Shown: piece by piece, positions 19,000 to 27,909 of the stretch
Layout of the letters: the number at the start of each line of letters is the position of its first letter
Position numbering within the stretch: the stretch's first letter is position 1
Source: Candidatus Nitrotoga arctica
GTDB lineage: Bacteria; Pseudomonadota; Gammaproteobacteria; Burkholderiales; Gallionellaceae
Length of the DNA: 64,000 nucleotides
NCBI RefSeq assembly: GCF_918378365.1
Contig: NZ_OU912926.1
Coordinates: forward strand, 248,001-312,000
Direction: 5' to 3'
Translations under genes and position numbers: made by a program
Notes under the pieces: generated by a model
What the model was told of the DNA's origin: nothing
The model's input: only the letters and a program-made list of their open reading frames with translations
Database searches by the model: none

Positions 19000-19773
19000 A
19001 TGAAATCAATCCCCCCGGATTTGGCTTGGTTAAATCTGCCTAATCTACCGACACCCGTCAAAGTGCTTTTTTCCGGATACCTGCTCGCGATTGGGTTGGG
19101 TTTATGTATGGCTGGCCTACAGATCATGCAGACACACGGCATGGCAGATGGCAAGCCAGGGCTTTCCTTGGATGACATCGTCTACAGCTATTATGGAAAT
19201 CGGAGTGGGAGCACGCTTGAAAGTAAGCTCAATGGGTCTATGAAAGAGATGGGTACGCCAGAAGCACGTCTCGACATCATTAAATGGGTTCGCAACGGGG
19301 CACCTGAGACAGAATGGGAGCTGCACTTCAAGGATACTTTTAAACAATATTGTGTACAGTGCCATGGTTCTGTTCCTGGCATTCCTGATTTTAGCAAGTA
19401 TGAGGAGGTCAAAAAGGTAGCCACGATCGACGAAGGCGCAAGCATTCAAACTCTGACCAGATCGTCGCACATTCATTTATTCGGGATCAGCTTCATTTTC
19501 TTTTTTGTGGGATTTATTTTCAGCTTTGCGGCAGGCATACCAAAATGGTTGAAAATTTCAGCCATTGCCATTCCCTTCGCCTTTCTGATCGTAGATATTT
19601 TCTCGTGGTGGCTTACGAAATGGAATCCCAACTTTGCATGGCTCACGCTTATTGGCGGCTTTGGTTACAGCGTTGCAGCAACCATAATGTGGTTTATCAG
19701 TATGTACCAAATGTTTATCTTGTCGCGCAACGGAAAAATCTATGGCAATGCTTGGGAAGCAGATTTGAAATAG
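19000..19773 (+). CDS. Membrane-bound monohaem cytochrome c-like protein
   Basis: 257 residues. An N-terminal membrane helix (VKVLFSGYLLAIGLGLCMAGL, about 20-40) precedes a periplasmic domain carrying one haem c motif, C118-V-Q-C-H122. Three more hydrophobic helices follow (HLFGISFIFFFVGFIFSFAAG; ISAIAIPFAFLIVDIFSWW; WLTLIGGFGYSVAATIMWFI). The second helix begins with His-rich SSHIHLFG, possible additional haem ligands. Likely an inner-membrane electron carrier. It is followed 100 bases later by a small membrane protein. Not matched to a named complex. Confidence 0.65.
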   Translation: MKSIPPDLAWLNLPNLPTPVKVLFSGYLLAIGLGLCMAGLQIMQTHGMADGKPGLSLDDIVYSYYGNRSGSTLESKLNGSMKEMGTPEARLDIIKWVRNGAPETEWELHFKDTFKQYCVQCHGSVPGIPDFSKYEEVKKVATIDEGASIQTLTRSSHIHLFGISFIFFFVGFIFSFAAGIPKWLKISAIAIPFAFLIVDIFSWWLTKWNPNFAWLTLIGGFGYSVAATIMWFISMYQMFILSRNGKIYGNAWEADLK

Positions 19774-19875
19774 TGGAAGTGGTCTACAAGGGCAGCTACA
19801 CTTGTTATCATTAAGACACTGCAACGGATAGGCACACATCTGCCGCAAATAATTCCTACGTACATTGAAGAAAAA

Positions 19876-20181
19876 ATGGAAAACCCAATATATATCACTA
19901 CAAAGTCACCCAGCCTGTTGAGCAAGGTTGCCAAGATTGTTGTATCCATTGTTCTGATTGGTTTGGCCTTGATGTTTTCTGTGCTGTTATTTGTGGTCAT
20001 CTTGGTTGTCGGCGCAATGGCATGGGGTTATCTATGGTGGAGAACCCGTGACCTGAGAAAACAAATGCGTCAATATTCCCCAAGCGATGTTGTATTCGAG
20101 GGTGATGTGATTGAGGGAGAGGTGATCAGGAGCGAGGTGAACAAAATATCTGAGAAACCTGGAGACGATGGAATCAAATAG
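19876..20181 (+). CDS. Small membrane protein of unknown function
   Basis: 101 residues, from ATG 19876. One long hydrophobic stretch (about 20-50, VVSIVLIGLALMFSVLLFVV) is followed by a basic stop-transfer region (WWRTRDLRKQMRQY) and an acidic, probably cytoplasmic tail with GDVIEGEVI. It may be translated with the cytochrome gene upstream. No family recognised. Confidence 0.55.
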   Translation: MENPIYITTKSPSLLSKVAKIVVSIVLIGLALMFSVLLFVVILVVGAMAWGYLWWRTRDLRKQMRQYSPSDVVFEGDVIEGEVIRSEVNKISEKPGDDGIK

Positions 20182-20442
20182 TTTATTCAGGCTACTCGGC
20201 AACTCCACAATAAATTCATCACTCCCCTTTCAAGCGAACCAATCAATTTACCGAAATTATTTCTTGCACGCCTCAACAACGGCAACTTCTGAATTTGGGC
20301 CAATAACGTTTCAGATGAATCATTCGTCATCACTTATTCATGTAGAAAGTTAAAATGTCATCTTATGACATGAATTTACTTCCTTGTTGTAGAGACAACA
20401 TCAAAGAGATACAGCGTATTGTAATAAATATTGAGGGCAATA

Positions 20443-21141
20443 ATGAAAACCATATTGATAACTGGCGCTAACCGTGGGATCGGACTGGAGTTTTCCAGGC
20501 AATATGCCGCGGATGGCTGGAGTGTTTTGGCTTGTAGTCGGAATCCAGAAAAATCGGATGAGCTCAATAAACTGGCGGCCCAATATCCTGAGTTTATAAA
20601 AGTTCTGGCTCTTGATGTCTCTGACCATGCGCAGATTGAGCGCTTGGCCCAAGATCTGTCAGATGAATCTATCGACCTGCTCATTAACAATGCGGGTATC
20701 TATCCGAAATCGGGCGTTAATAGTTTCGGTCATACCGATTATGCGGAATGGATGCAGATATTCCGCATCAATACCATGGCGCCACTCAAAATGGCCGAAA
20801 CATTTGCCGCCCAACTCGCTCGCAGTGAGCAAAAAACTTTTGTGGCCATAACTAGCAAAATGGGTAGCATTGAGGACAATAGCGGAGGTGGGAATTACCT
20901 TTATCGTTCAAGCAAAACAGCACTAAATATGGTCGTAAAGAGCCTTGCAATTGATCTGCAGCCTGCCGGAATCATTTCGATAGTAATTCATCCGGGTTGG
21001 GTCAAAACTGATATGGGTGGGCCGAACGCTTTGATCTCTATCGAGCAAAGCGTTTCAGGCATGCGACATGTGATAAGCAACCTTTCAATGGCCGACTTAG
21101 GAAAATTCTTTAGTTATGACGGCCAGGAAATTCCTTGGTAA
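20443..21141 (+). CDS. SDR-family oxidoreductase
   Basis: About 232 residues from ATG 20443 (GAGGG upstream). Cofactor loop TGANRGIGLEFSRQYA, NNAGIYPKSG, catalytic Ser in ITSKMGS and Y-x3-K in YLYRSSKTALNM. C-terminus HPGWVKTDMGGPNA is typical of the C-factor-like/sniffer-like SDRs. Substrate unknown. The Nudix gene starts about 36 bases downstream. Confidence 0.85.
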   Translation: MKTILITGANRGIGLEFSRQYAADGWSVLACSRNPEKSDELNKLAAQYPEFIKVLALDVSDHAQIERLAQDLSDESIDLLINNAGIYPKSGVNSFGHTDYAEWMQIFRINTMAPLKMAETFAAQLARSEQKTFVAITSKMGSIEDNSGGGNYLYRSSKTALNMVVKSLAIDLQPAGIISIVIHPGWVKTDMGGPNALISIEQSVSGMRHVISNLSMADLGKFFSYDGQEIPW

Positions 21142-21177
21142 TTATTGGATGACCGCATGCAACGCGGCCCACAATAT

Positions 21178-22170
21178 ATGAATTCTTGCGTGATTGAAAT
21201 TGCCGTTGGCGTGTTGTTGCGCGAGGTTAACAGTGAAGCAAATGCGCCCACTGCGGGGTACACCTTGCGAGGGCAATTCACATATAGCAGTTTCCTGCTG
21301 GCGCAGCGGCCGGAAGGCAAGCCTTACGCAGGCTACTGGGAGTTTCCGGGCGGCAAAGTTGAAGTGGGCGAAACGCTGCTGCATGCGTTGGAACGAGAGT
21401 TGAACGAAGAGTTAGGCATTAAAATTGCGGGTGCCTATTCTTGGCTGACACGCTTGCACATTTATACCCACGCTACGGTGCGACTGAATTTCTTTCGTAT
21501 TACCGAATGGCAGGGTGAACTTCATGGCAAAGAAAATCAACAACTGAGTTGGCAAACCTCTTCCAATTTGACAGTATCCCCAGTGCTTCCGGCCAATACA
21601 TTTGTTTTCCGTGCGCTCCAATTGCCGCCTTTGTATGCCATCAGTAACGCTGCCAAGTTGGGTTGTGAAAAGTTTCTGGAACGTTTACAGGTTGCGCTAG
21701 AAAATGGCTTGAAGTTGGTGCAGATGCGCGAGCCTGCTTTATCGCGCGAAACGATGCGTGAATTGTCTTTACGGGCGGTGAAACTGGCACACACATTTGG
21801 CGCACAGGTGCTGATTAACAGTGACATTGAGCTGGCTAACGAAATTGGCGCAGACGGTGTGCATTTGAATAGTATCCAGCTTGCTGCGTGTACTTCACGT
21901 CCCAATTTTACTTGGTGTGCGGCATCCTGTCACAACGCCGAGGAATTACAACAAGCCAATAATCTGGGCTTCGATTTCGTGGTGCTGAGCCCTGTATTGC
22001 CCACTCGCAGTCATCCCGGTGCAACACATTTAGGCTGGCAATCATTTGCGTCGATAGCAGCAAATTCGGGCATTCCGGTATATGCGCTGGGTGGATTATG
22101 TTATGACGACATGGAAAAGGCCTGGCAGCATGGTGCGCATGGCATTGCGATGTTGCATCAGGCGTGGTGA
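21178..22170 (+). CDS. Nudix hydrolase fused to a ThiE-like domain
   Basis: About 330 residues from ATG 21178; an earlier ATG at 21157 is possible. N-terminal MutT-like domain with the Nudix box [23 protein letters not shown] (G-x5-E-x7-RE-x2-EE-x-G). From about residue 145 a thiamine-phosphate-synthase-like TIM barrel follows ([66 protein letters not shown]). Typical ThiE lysine and NDR residues are replaced (QMREP, INSD), so the second domain may not make thiamine phosphate. 3' end overlaps the convergent yacG by 13 bases. It is the usual last member of the pilD-coaE-zapD-yacG neighbourhood. Confidence 0.88.
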   Translation: MNSCVIEIAVGVLLREVNSEANAPTAGYTLRGQFTYSSFLLAQRPEGKPYAGYWEFPGGKVEVGETLLHALERELNEELGIKIAGAYSWLTRLHIYTHATVRLNFFRITEWQGELHGKENQQLSWQTSSNLTVSPVLPANTFVFRALQLPPLYAISNAAKLGCEKFLERLQVALENGLKLVQMREPALSRETMRELSLRAVKLAHTFGAQVLINSDIELANEIGADGVHLNSIQLAACTSRPNFTWCAASCHNAEELQQANNLGFDFVVLSPVLPTRSHPGATHLGWQSFASIAANSGIPVYALGGLCYDDMEKAWQHGAHGIAMLHQAW

Positions 22171-22349
22171 GAAGGCTCTTCTTCCGAGCTACTTTCGGAC
22201 TGTGGGATGCGATAACTTTCTGTGGCCCACTGACCCAAGTCAATTAATTTGCAGCGTTCGCTACAAAATGGGCGATAGGGACTTTCATTGCTCCACGTCA
22301 CTTCTTTTTTACATTGTGGACAAGTGACAATAGTTGTTTTCTTCATCAT
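22158..22349 (-). CDS. yacG: DNA gyrase inhibitor YacG
   Basis: 63 residues. Four-cysteine zinc motif [10 protein letters not shown] ... [14 protein letters not shown], the family signature, with an acidic C-terminal tail. YacG binds GyrB and inhibits gyrase in E. coli. Converges on the Nudix gene and follows zapD, the common order. Confidence 0.92.
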   Translation of the reverse strand: MMKKTTIVTCPQCKKEVTWSNESPYRPFCSERCKLIDLGQWATESYRIPQSESSSEEEPSHHA

Positions 22350-22396
22350 GGCGTATTCCTGTTTTCAAATAAATGGACTAAAGATCATCTCCAGTT

Positions 22397-22416
22397 CCTC
22401 TCCCATTTGTGAGAGG
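22397..22416. repeat. Short hairpin between yacG and zapD
   Basis: Six-base perfect arms CCTCTC and GAGAGG around CCATTTGT in the 98-base gap. May be a weak terminator or regulatory hairpin; nothing else is seen there. Confidence 0.35.
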
Positions 22417-22447
22417 CGAGCGTTAGCCATTAAATCGACAAGCGCAA

Positions 22448-23203
22448 TTACAAAGAGCAGAAAGTAAGGTTGAACGCCACGTCCTGATCGTATAAAGCGC
22501 TTTTGCCTACATAATCAGCAGCAATAAAGCGAATATTAAGCATGTATTTGTTGGCGCCGACTTCAGGAACGCACGGTAGCGTTTTGTCCAAGCTGACACG
22601 CAGCATTTGTGCCACGCGGCCACATTGCATTTGCTGGAAGTTACCCTGCTGGGCAATGTAATGGTACGCTTTTCCACTTTCGCGTAACAGCTTGAGGATG
22701 ATTGCAAGACCATCGCGTATGGGCAGCATGGGAGTTAGCCAAGTCTTCAGGTAATTGCGCCGCAACATGGCATCCTGATGGAGCCAGTGATGGTAGGATG
22801 GCAAGTCAAATTCGCAGGTTCCGCCAGGGATGCCAGTACGCTGCTTGATGCCCATTAACCATTCGTTTTCGCGCAAGTGTTGACCCACCTTGCCACTCAT
22901 GTTTAGCACGCCGCTACTGGCACTTTCAATTTCATCAAGAACCGCATCCAGTGCTTGTTCTGAAATTTCTGGATTGTTGTGTAAAGCAGAAAGTTGTCGT
23001 TTTTGGCGTTCTAATTCTTGCAACAAATCAGATTTCAAGTCGGAACGGCTAGCGACTTCAAGAACTTCTAACAGTACGCCCAAAGCGGCGTGATGATCAA
23101 TAGCGCTTGATCTTTCTGTAAAACATAGCAACTTGGCATAAAGATCCTCTAGGCGCAGTAGTGTGCGCAGTCGTTCATTGAGAGGGAAATCATAGCTAAT
23201 CAC
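22448..23203 (-). CDS. zapD: Cell division protein ZapD
   Basis: 251 residues. Starts MISYDFPLNERLRTLLRLEDLY, the conserved ZapD (DUF1342) N-terminus; also YHHWLHQD and a C-terminal beta domain ending DVAFNLTFCSL. ZapD crosslinks FtsZ filaments in the Z-ring. Lies between coaE and yacG, as in many proteobacteria. Confidence 0.93.
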   Translation of the reverse strand: MISYDFPLNERLRTLLRLEDLYAKLLCFTERSSAIDHHAALGVLLEVLEVASRSDLKSDLLQELERQKRQLSALHNNPEISEQALDAVLDEIESASSGVLNMSGKVGQHLRENEWLMGIKQRTGIPGGTCEFDLPSYHHWLHQDAMLRRNYLKTWLTPMLPIRDGLAIILKLLRESGKAYHYIAQQGNFQQMQCGRVAQMLRVSLDKTLPCVPEVGANKYMLNIRFIAADYVGKSALYDQDVAFNLTFCSL

Positions 23204-23269
23204 AATGCTAGTAGAATGAGGATGAGTTTCGTTAAAAAGTGGTCAATATATTATGGTCACTCTATATCG

Positions 23270-23896
23270 TCAACCAATTCCTGAGGAAATGGCTAGATAG
23301 TGTTGATGCAGTTTGGTTATCTGCTCCCGTAAAATATCCAGATTGCCATCATTTTGAATGATCTCATCAGCCAGCCGTAGCCGTTCGGCACGCGTGATTT
23401 GAGATGCCATGATGGTACGCACTGTTTGCTCATCCAGACCGCTACGCTGCATGGTGCGTGCGACTTGAGTGGTTTCCGCACAGTCCACTACCAATGTGCG
23501 TTGCACCAACTCGCGGTAGTTAAGCGTTTCAAATAATAGTGGAATGACCAGCAACAGATAGGGAGATGCAAGGGTGTTGTTAATATTGGCATCGTCGACC
23601 TGCACCAGAATTTGCGCGCGGATAAGCGGGTGCAGAATAGCTTCCAGCTTCAGCTTGGCGGCATGATCAGAAAATATCAATTGACGCATGAGCACCCTGT
23701 TCAATGCGCCGCTCGTATCAATATAGTCGTCTCCGAATGCCGTGCGGATCGCAGCGATGGCTATGCCACCGGATTGGGTTATCTGGTGTGAAATGACATC
23801 GCTATCGATGACTAACACACCGCATTCTTTGAATAGTGAAGCGACAGTGCTCTTGCCGCTGCCGATACCCCCGGTTAGTCCTACGCGATATATCAT
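23270..23896 (-). CDS. coaE: Dephospho-CoA kinase
   Basis: About 208 residues from ATG 23896; the longer open frame runs into pilD and is not used. Last step of coenzyme A synthesis. P-loop GLTGGIGSGKSTVASLF, DSDVISHQI, HPLIRAQI and VPLLFET. Its ATG overlaps the pilD stop (ATGA), a sign of translational coupling. Confidence 0.95.
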   Translation of the reverse strand: MIYRVGLTGGIGSGKSTVASLFKECGVLVIDSDVISHQITQSGGIAIAAIRTAFGDDYIDTSGALNRVLMRQLIFSDHAAKLKLEAILHPLIRAQILVQVDDANINNTLASPYLLLVIPLLFETLNYRELVQRTLVVDCAETTQVARTMQRSGLDEQTVRTIMASQITRAERLRLADEIIQNDGNLDILREQITKLHQHYLAISSGIG

Positions 23897-24765
23897 TGAA
23901 TACTGAACAGTTGCAGATAGCCCTGCGTAAGGGATTGTCCCCAGAATAACGCAATTACGCCGCCGCCTGCCAAATACGGGCCAAATGGAATAGGGACGTT
24001 GCGGCCAAGACGCGCCGCGATAATCAATGTAATGCCGACCACTGCGCCTACTATTGAAGAGAGCAGAATAACCAGCGGTAGCATTTGCCAGCCCAGCCAT
24101 GCGCCGATTGCCGCCAGCAGCTTGAAGTCACCATAACCTATGCCTTCCTTGCCGGTGGCGAGCTTGAATAGCCAATATATACTCCATAGAGTTAGGTACC
24201 CTGTGATTGCGCCGATGACGGCACTGTTAATGTCAGTAAATGTGGTCGACAAATTAAACAGTAGACCCAGCCACAGAAGTGGCAATGTGATGTCATCGGG
24301 CAGTAATTGAGTATCAACGTCAATCCAGGTTAGTGCGAGCAGCATCCAGATAAACACCAACGCGGCTACGGCAGTTAAACCGAAGCCGAAATGCCATGCG
24401 ACGTAGGCGCTCAGAAGTCCAGATACCGTTTCTACGATGGGATACCGTGCTGAGATATGTGTGTTGCAATCCTTGCATTTGCCGCGTAACAGCAAATAGC
24501 TGATGACCGGGATGTTTTCCAGCGCGCTTATCTTGTGGCCACAATGCGGACAGGCAGAATGCGGCATGATCAAGTTGTAAGGCGGTAAATTTGCTGGTTC
24601 ATTGCCAGTGAGTTCAGCGCATTGGGCGTGCCATTCACGCTCCATCATTTTAGGCAAGCGATGAATGACTACATTTAGAAAACTGCCCACCAGCAGACCG
24701 GTAATGCCGCACAGAACAATGAAAAAAAACGGAAGGGTTTGTAGTAACTCAACGAGTGCTGTCAT
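23893..24765 (-). CDS. pilD: Type IV prepilin peptidase / N-methyltransferase
   Basis: About 290 residues from ATG 24765 (MTALVELLQTLPFFF). Membrane aspartyl protease that cleaves prepilins and methylates the new N-terminus. It has the zinc tetracysteine (CPHCGHKISAL ... GKCKDCN), one catalytic Asp region in WIDVDTQLLPDDITLPL and the second in GYGDFKLLAAIGAWLG, plus several hydrophobic helices. Unusually, 338 bases separate it from pilC upstream. Confidence 0.93.
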   Translation of the reverse strand: MTALVELLQTLPFFFIVLCGITGLLVGSFLNVVIHRLPKMMEREWHAQCAELTGNEPANLPPYNLIMPHSACPHCGHKISALENIPVISYLLLRGKCKDCNTHISARYPIVETVSGLLSAYVAWHFGFGLTAVAALVFIWMLLALTWIDVDTQLLPDDITLPLLWLGLLFNLSTTFTDINSAVIGAITGYLTLWSIYWLFKLATGKEGIGYGDFKLLAAIGAWLGWQMLPLVILLSSIVGAVVGITLIIAARLGRNVPIPFGPYLAGGGVIALFWGQSLTQGYLQLFSIQ

Positions 24766-25103
24766 GGTTATCCAAGATACAAATACGCAATTTTTTACAA
24801 AAGTAACACGAATTGAGGCGAGTGATGCAGGAAGTAGATTATTCATCCGGTGCTACGCGTCAGGACTCGAATGTAATCTATCACTAGACAAAGACCGTGG
24901 GCGTTGCAAGGATATGCAGAAGCCAAGTGAGGCATCATTCTACTGGCCCCTATGTCGCGTTACGCTCACAGCAGAAGTGTTCTTGGTGTTCGACTACAAG
25001 TATGCGTTTGGGCTTGCCATCATGTTAGGCCAGTTCGTCACCGTCTTTTCCGTTTCGGGATGTGGTGCCGAAGATCAGTCAGGATTGATATCCTATAAGT
25101 GAT
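24766..25103. other. Gap between pilC and pilD
   Basis: 338 bases, long for a normally tight pilC-pilD junction. A plus-strand open frame of 145 codons overlaps the pilD start and runs through it (ends 25102), but it has no ribosome site, its first third is antisense to pilD and it resembles no known family. I call no gene. Confidence 0.5.
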
Positions 25104-26321
25104 TTAACCAACAGCTTGCCCCATCTTGAAAATGGGCAGATACATTGCTATCACCATACCGCCTATTAGTGTGCCTAGCACCACCATGATGATAGGCTCC
25201 ATCAGGCTGGCCAACGCTGCCACTGCATCGTCTACCTCAGCTTCAAAAAAATCTGCCACTTTGTTTAACATGCCATCCAGTGAACCTGCTTCTTCGCCGA
25301 TTGCTACCATTTGCAACACCATGCTGGGGAATACCCCTACATTTTGCATGGCTGCCGTCAGGGTGCCACCTTGGCTGACTTCCCGCTGGATTATCTTGGT
25401 CGCATCAAAATACACTACGTTGCCCGCAGCACCTGCTACCGAGTTAAGCGCCTCCACCAGTGGCACTCCGGCGGCAAACATGGTTGCCAGTGTACGTGTC
25501 CATCGTGCTATGGAGGCTTTACGGATTACATTTCCAAAAATTGGTAGCTTGAGCATTATTCTATCTATGACGTCCTGCATTTTTTTGTTACGTTTCCAGA
25601 AGTAGAAAAAGCTATAAAGTCCACCTCCTATAATACTGAAGATCGCCCACCAATAAGCAACGAAAAAATCGGAGATACTCATCATAATGAGCGTAGGTGC
25701 GGGCAAATCGGCGCCAAAGCTGGAGAATAACTGCTTAAACGCGGGGATCACAAAAATCATGATCACTGCGGTAATAATAAAGGCGATGGCAATAATTGAA
25801 ACCGGATACATTAACGCCCCTTTGATTTTGCTCTTGATGGCCAGCGTTTTTTCCTGGTAGGTCGCCAAACGTTCCAGCAAGCTGTCCAGAATACCGGCGT
25901 GCTCGCCCGCGCCGATTAGATTGCAAAACAGATCGTCAAAATACAGTGGGAATTTCCGGAATGCCTGTTCCAGGCTGCTACCAGTTTCTACGTCGGTTTT
26001 AATGTCGTTCAGCAGGCGGGAAACAGAAGGGTTGTGGTGTCCCTTGCCTACAATGTCGAATGATTGTAGCAGCGGTACGCCGGATTTCATCATGACCGCT
26101 AGCTGGCGCGTAAACAGGGTGAGATCTTTCTGGGTGATCTTTTTTCCTCCGCTACTGTGGGATTTTTTGATACTGGTAACATTAATGCCTAGACGTCTCA
26201 GCTGAGTGGCAGCAACGGCATCGCCGACAGCCCGTACTTCGCCTTTTACCGGCTTGCCGAATTTATCTTTACCTTCCCATCGAAATTGAATTTCTTTTTT
26301 TTTCGGTTTTTCTGCTGCCAT
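25104..26321 (-). CDS. pilC: Type IV pilus inner-membrane assembly protein PilC
   Basis: 405 residues. Two GspF-type cytoplasmic domains (FTRQLAVMMKSGVPLLQSFDI; WTRTLATMFAAGVPLVEALNSVAG) each followed by membrane helices; the last helix sits near LMEPIIMVVLGTLIGGMVIAMYLPIF. Works with a PilB ATPase and PilD-processed pilins. No pilB lies immediately upstream, although pilB-pilC-pilD is the usual order. Confidence 0.94.
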   Translation of the reverse strand: MAAEKPKKKEIQFRWEGKDKFGKPVKGEVRAVGDAVAATQLRRLGINVTSIKKSHSSGGKKITQKDLTLFTRQLAVMMKSGVPLLQSFDIVGKGHHNPSVSRLLNDIKTDVETGSSLEQAFRKFPLYFDDLFCNLIGAGEHAGILDSLLERLATYQEKTLAIKSKIKGALMYPVSIIAIAFIITAVIMIFVIPAFKQLFSSFGADLPAPTLIMMSISDFFVAYWWAIFSIIGGGLYSFFYFWKRNKKMQDVIDRIMLKLPIFGNVIRKASIARWTRTLATMFAAGVPLVEALNSVAGAAGNVVYFDATKIIQREVSQGGTLTAAMQNVGVFPSMVLQMVAIGEEAGSLDGMLNKVADFFEAEVDDAVAALASLMEPIIMVVLGTLIGGMVIAMYLPIFKMGQAVG

Positions 26322-26818
26322 GGGGTTTCCTTAATGACTATTCGCGACAAAGTTAAGCAATCCGTTATGGAATCTAAAGCTGTTCAGTGCAGAATGATCA
26401 GTAAATGACCGCTTCGGCTCATTGAGGGTGTCTGCGTTCACTTATATCGGTCATTTCACGCCGAGCTTTAATTGCTTTGTAAATATGTTGTTATAGAACT
26501 TGAAATTCGTGACAATATCATGAGTTTTTGATCTGTTGATGAGGGTTCTCGCTTTGTTTGCGGAGTGCACTGTATTATTAGCAACAGTCCCTCCCGTAAT
26601 GATGTTACGTAACCAACCTTAAGGGTGGAAAACTGATTATTCGACAATGATTTTTATGTGCTACAACCCGGAAAAATTTATTTTAAGCTAACAATAAAAG
26701 TGCGATAAAGTGCAACGTTAATTTATGCTTAATTCGAATAATATTCAGCCTGAATATGGTTTAGACGGCTTCTTAAAATTCGCTAACATTCCTAAAAATA
26801 TTGCAAAGAACAACTCCG
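26322..26818. other. Gene-free, A+T-rich stretch
   Basis: About 500 bases between pilC and the broken hydrolase. No pilB remnant, RNA gene or convincing open frame is seen in either strand. It should contain the divergent promoters of pilC and of the hydrolase-ACP-ketosynthase unit. Confidence 0.55.
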
Positions 26819-27684
26819 ATGGTAAATGATATCAACCGAGCCCAGTTTCTGCCTGGCGGGGATTATGCCGTACTCGCACTTCACGGCCTGCGTAGCACTC
26901 CGCTTGAATTGTAGCCCCTACTCAAGGCGCTTCATCGCGCCGGTTTCCTGTCGATGCTCCGCACCTGCCAGACTATGGGTTTTCCGCTAAGGCAAGCACA
27001 GGAAGTTGGCGCGATTGGCTGGATGAAATATTGATTCGTTTCGATACGCTTGCTGCTCAATACAGTCGAGTTGCAATATGCGGTTTAAGCATGGGCGCTA
27101 CGCTAGCCTTGGCGGTTGCTGCCGAGCGCAGAGGAGCCGTTGCGGCAGTCGGTGCACTCTCCACCACCCTGTACTATGACGGTTGGAACACCCCGTGGTA
27201 CCGTTTTCTGAGTCCGATAGGATATTTCACACCACTACGGCATCGCATGGTGATTCGCGAAACCTCACCTTTCGGCATCAAGAATGAACGTTTGCGCGAA
27301 TGGATCGAACGCCAGGTGGCGGCGGGCCCGATTTCTGCGGTCGGCGCTTCCGCCCTCTCTCTGCCATCACTGCATGAAGCAGAAAAACTGATGCGATACA
27401 CACACCGTAATTTGTAGTATGTTGACGCACCCACTCTTATATTACATTCCAGTGAAGACGACATTTCCAGCCTTAAAAGCGCTTATTTGGTACAGCGCCG
27501 GGTACAGGCACACGATGTACGTCTGGTGCAGTTACATGATAGCTATCATATGATCACACTCGACAACGAGCGCGAGCGTGTCGCAGCGCTCACCGTCGAT
27601 TTTTTCCAGGCCAGTGGTGGCGCTGTGCAGTCCGTTGCTCCTCCGATCCACGATCAAGATATGGAGTCAAGCAAGAAACAATGA
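26819..27684 (+). pseudogene. Alpha/beta hydrolase (carboxylesterase-like), inactivated
   Basis: The first frame reads MVNDINRAQFLPGG then AVLALHGLRSTPLEL, stops at TAG (26912-26914) and continues PLLKALHRAGF. A frameshift near 26950 moves it to the frame DAPHLPDYGFSAKASTG, then SWRDWLDEILIRFDTLAA, the nucleophile elbow CGLSMGA (GxSxG) and WNTPWYRFL. A second TAG lies at 27415-27417 before YVDAPTLILHSSEDD and HDSYHMITLDNE, which supply the acid and His. Two stops and one shift imply loss of function. It overlaps the ACP start by four bases. In the intact form it would be an acyl or ester hydrolase serving the ACP and ketosynthase next door. Confidence 0.85.
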
Positions 27685-27908
27685 ACGATACCGAAAATCG
27701 TCTATACGACATGCTGGCTAAGCAACTTGAGATTCCCCGCGAAGGATTGTCGCGCGAAACGACACTGGAACAAATCGGGCTCGACTCGCTTGCCACCATG
27801 GAATACATGTTTGAGATCGAGGACAATTTCAATATTCGTTTTGATCAAACCGGCGAACCGCCCAAAAACCTCGGTGATGTCTTGGATCAGATTACCGCAA
27901 AGCTCTAG
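27681..27908 (+). CDS. Acyl carrier protein
   Basis: 75 residues, acidic. The phosphopantetheine site is the Ser in GLDSLATMEYMFEIED. The sequence differs from the essential fatty-acid AcpP, so it is a dedicated carrier. The start overlaps the stop of the broken hydrolase and its stop lies 1 base before the ketosynthase start, so all three were one operon. Confidence 0.9.
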   Translation: MNDTENRLYDMLAKQLEIPREGLSRETTLEQIGLDSLATMEYMFEIEDNFNIRFDQTGEPPKNLGDVLDQITAKL

Positions 27909-27909
27909 A

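Noticed and set aside
20168-20353. 61-codon frame after the small membrane protein
   Set aside because: Starts inside the previous gene in another frame and has no coding character.
24665-25102. 145-codon plus-strand open frame over the pilC-pilD gap
   Set aside because: The first third is antisense to pilD, it has no ribosome site, and composition and sequence resemble no family.
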